Assembly: GCA_013076295.1 (NCBI GenBank)
Contig: RQOL01000872.1
Coordinates: 108,259 to 172,258 of the forward strand
DNA length: 64,000 nt
Source: Sanderia malayensis
Taxonomy: Eukaryota > Cnidaria > Scyphozoa > Semaeostomeae > Pelagiidae
Reading direction: 5' to 3'
Made by a program: the position numbers and the translations under genes. Shown here piece after piece: positions 62,970 through 64,000 of the stretch (positions are counted from its first letter, which is position 1; each line of letters begins with the position of its first letter). A model generated the notes under the pieces. The model had not been told where the DNA came from. It searched no databases and saw only the letters and a list, made by a program, of their open reading frames with translations.

Positions 62970-64000
62970 TTCTACCCGTTTTTACTCAAACCGGAAACTG
63001 AGAAGTTCGCCTATTGTTATATAGGTCCAAAGATCAGTACAAATTGTTGGAAGTCCAAAGTTCGCCTTTGTTGTTAAAAGTTTACTGCAACTTTGTTATC
63101 GAATCACGATGTACGCCGCTGCCGTTTCAAAAGGCATTAATAACGGATCGTCGATTGACAGACCTATCAACGGATCTTTCTCGAGACTAAAAAGACCTAC
63201 ATCCATCCGTCTGCGAATCCCTACGGGATGCAAAGTCGACCCAAAAGAGGTGTACGATTATTGTCGTGAAATTTTTAACCTGACCCCCGTGTCATTGGGG
63301 AAAAACACTGCAGGAGACATCATCCTCACAGTAAAGTCAAGCGAAGAGAAAAAGGAAGTTCTTAAATTCGCCTTTTTAAAGGTAAGCAGCGGGCATTCCC
63401 TGGCAATCTTTGACCCAGAACAGGACATCACATTTATTAACGTTTACAACGTCCCCTTTGAACTACATGACGATGCACTGGTTAGAAAACTCTCGAAGTT
63501 TGGTGTTGTACTAAGCCATCGCAGAGGCCATCACGCCGAAATGCCTGAAGTCGAAAATGGCATCAGGCACTTCAGAATGAAACTGCAGGCCAGAGTGCCG
63601 TCTTTTCTCCACTTTGGCAGTGAATCTTTCTTCGTCCGATATCAAGGCCAGCTGTCAACATGCCGCAGATGCAATGAGCCTGGGCACGAAGCCAACCAGT
63701 GTAACAAATCTCGTTGCTTCAATTGCGAGGAAACAGGCCACAACATATCAAGCTGCCCTGAACCTCCCAGGTGCTCGATTTGTTCATCGACGGATCACAC
63801 GATTACGTCGTGCCCTGAGTGGTGTTCTCAGGTGCGCAACGATGACGAACCCTCGGAAGAAGAGTCTGACACAGTACCGGAGTCAGAGGACGAAACTCCA
63901 GAAGCCATTGACTCTCAACCCTTACCGCTCCCCTTCAGCAATCCTCTCCCTGATTCACTTCAACCTCCGCTCAAGCTTTCCACACTTTCCGCACCAGCTC
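62970..64000 (+). mobile_element. U2-inserted LINE with 5' end and ORF1, cut by window end
   Basis: Foreign sequence begins right after U2 nt 25, in the sense orientation. A 139-bp leader precedes an ORF1 with zinc knuckles. This is probably the 5' part of the same kind of Tx1-clade LINE as in unit 2, but the two share no overlapping segment here, so family identity is inference. Confidence 0.8.
63109..64000 (+). CDS. LINE ORF1 nucleic-acid-binding protein, partial
   Basis: ORF1 proteins of Tx1/L1-group LINEs coat the element RNA. The frame opens at the ATG at 63109 and has no stop to the window edge (297 codons). After a basic amino-terminal stretch (RLKRPTSIRLRIPTG) comes a segment with VYNVPFELHDDALVRKL, like the RNA-binding fold of this group. 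Three CX2CX4HX4C zinc knuckles follow at about residues 185, 203 and 222 (CRRCNEPGH, CFNCEETGH, CSICSSTDH). An acidic then proline-rich tail follows (EEESDTVPESEDE). No frameshift is seen, so the element may be young. Confidence 0.88.
   Translation, partial: MYAAAVSKGINNGSSIDRPINGSFSRLKRPTSIRLRIPTGCKVDPKEVYDYCREIFNLTPVSLGKNTAGDIILTVKSSEEKKEVLKFAFLKVSSGHSLAIFDPEQDITFINVYNVPFELHDDALVRKLSKFGVVLSHRRGHHAEMPEVENGIRHFRMKLQARVPSFLHFGSESFFVRYQGQLSTCRRCNEPGHEANQCNKSRCFNCEETGHNISSCPEPPRCSICSSTDHTITSCPEWCSQVRNDDEPSEEESDTVPESEDETPEAIDSQPLPLPFSNPLPDSLQPPLKLSTLSAPA

Larger units (their letters stand above)
48573..64000. repeat. Tandem unit 4 (hAT in gene X, LINE in U2), cut by window end
   Basis: It repeats unit 3 including the hAT insertion, with a shorter minisatellite and a deletion near 60405. 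The U2 gene is interrupted after 25 nt by a LINE that runs past the right edge. Confidence 0.9.

Noticed and set aside
6870..64000. The tandem array as a pure assembly artefact
   Set aside because: The units differ in hAT occupancy, LINE content, minisatellite length and many point changes, so they are distinct copies, although base-level errors remain possible.

Overview
The window is AT-rich animal nuclear DNA. Three things show this: split genes with GT-AG introns, orthologues of the metazoan proteins TDRD3 and NUDT6, and a canonical metazoan U2 snRNA. Many small DNA transposons and a U2-targeting LINE suggest an aquatic invertebrate, but the species cannot be fixed from the sequence.

Positions 1-5847 hold a TDRD3-like gene on the minus strand. 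Its amino-terminal OB-fold exons and a long charged exon are present; the carboxy-terminal Tudor part lies beyond the left edge. Positions 5848-6869 are non-coding and contain a TA-flanked miniature transposon.

From about 6870 to the right edge the window is a tandem array of one large unit, starting near 6870, 11689, 28964 and 48573. The first unit has lost about 12.5 kb internally and the fourth runs off the window. In order, a complete unit holds: (a) a plus-strand, lysine-rich gene I do not recognise ('gene X'); (b) minus-strand exons of a NUDT6-like Nudix hydrolase (copy a); (c) a degenerate 72-bp minisatellite encoding an acidic 24-residue repeat; (d) about 4 kb with weak exon-like ORFs; (e) a U2 snRNA gene; (f) a second, decayed set of NUDT6-like exons (copy b) with a mariner-type miniature element; (g) the NUDT6 carboxy-terminal exon, which belongs to copy a of the next unit. 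Gene X therefore sits antisense inside the last intron of NUDT6-a.

Mobile elements have hit these units. A 5'-truncated Tx1-clade LINE (Keno-like) lies inside the U2 gene of unit 2. A second LINE with an intact 5' end and a zinc-knuckle ORF1 lies inside the U2 gene of unit 4. Only the U2 gene of unit 3 (44105-44285) is whole. Units 3 and 4 share one 4190-bp hAT transposon inside the last exon of gene X, at the same site and with the same 8-bp target duplication, so it was copied with the unit. Many gene X and NUDT6 copies carry small indels, so either most copies are decaying or the assembly has homopolymer errors.
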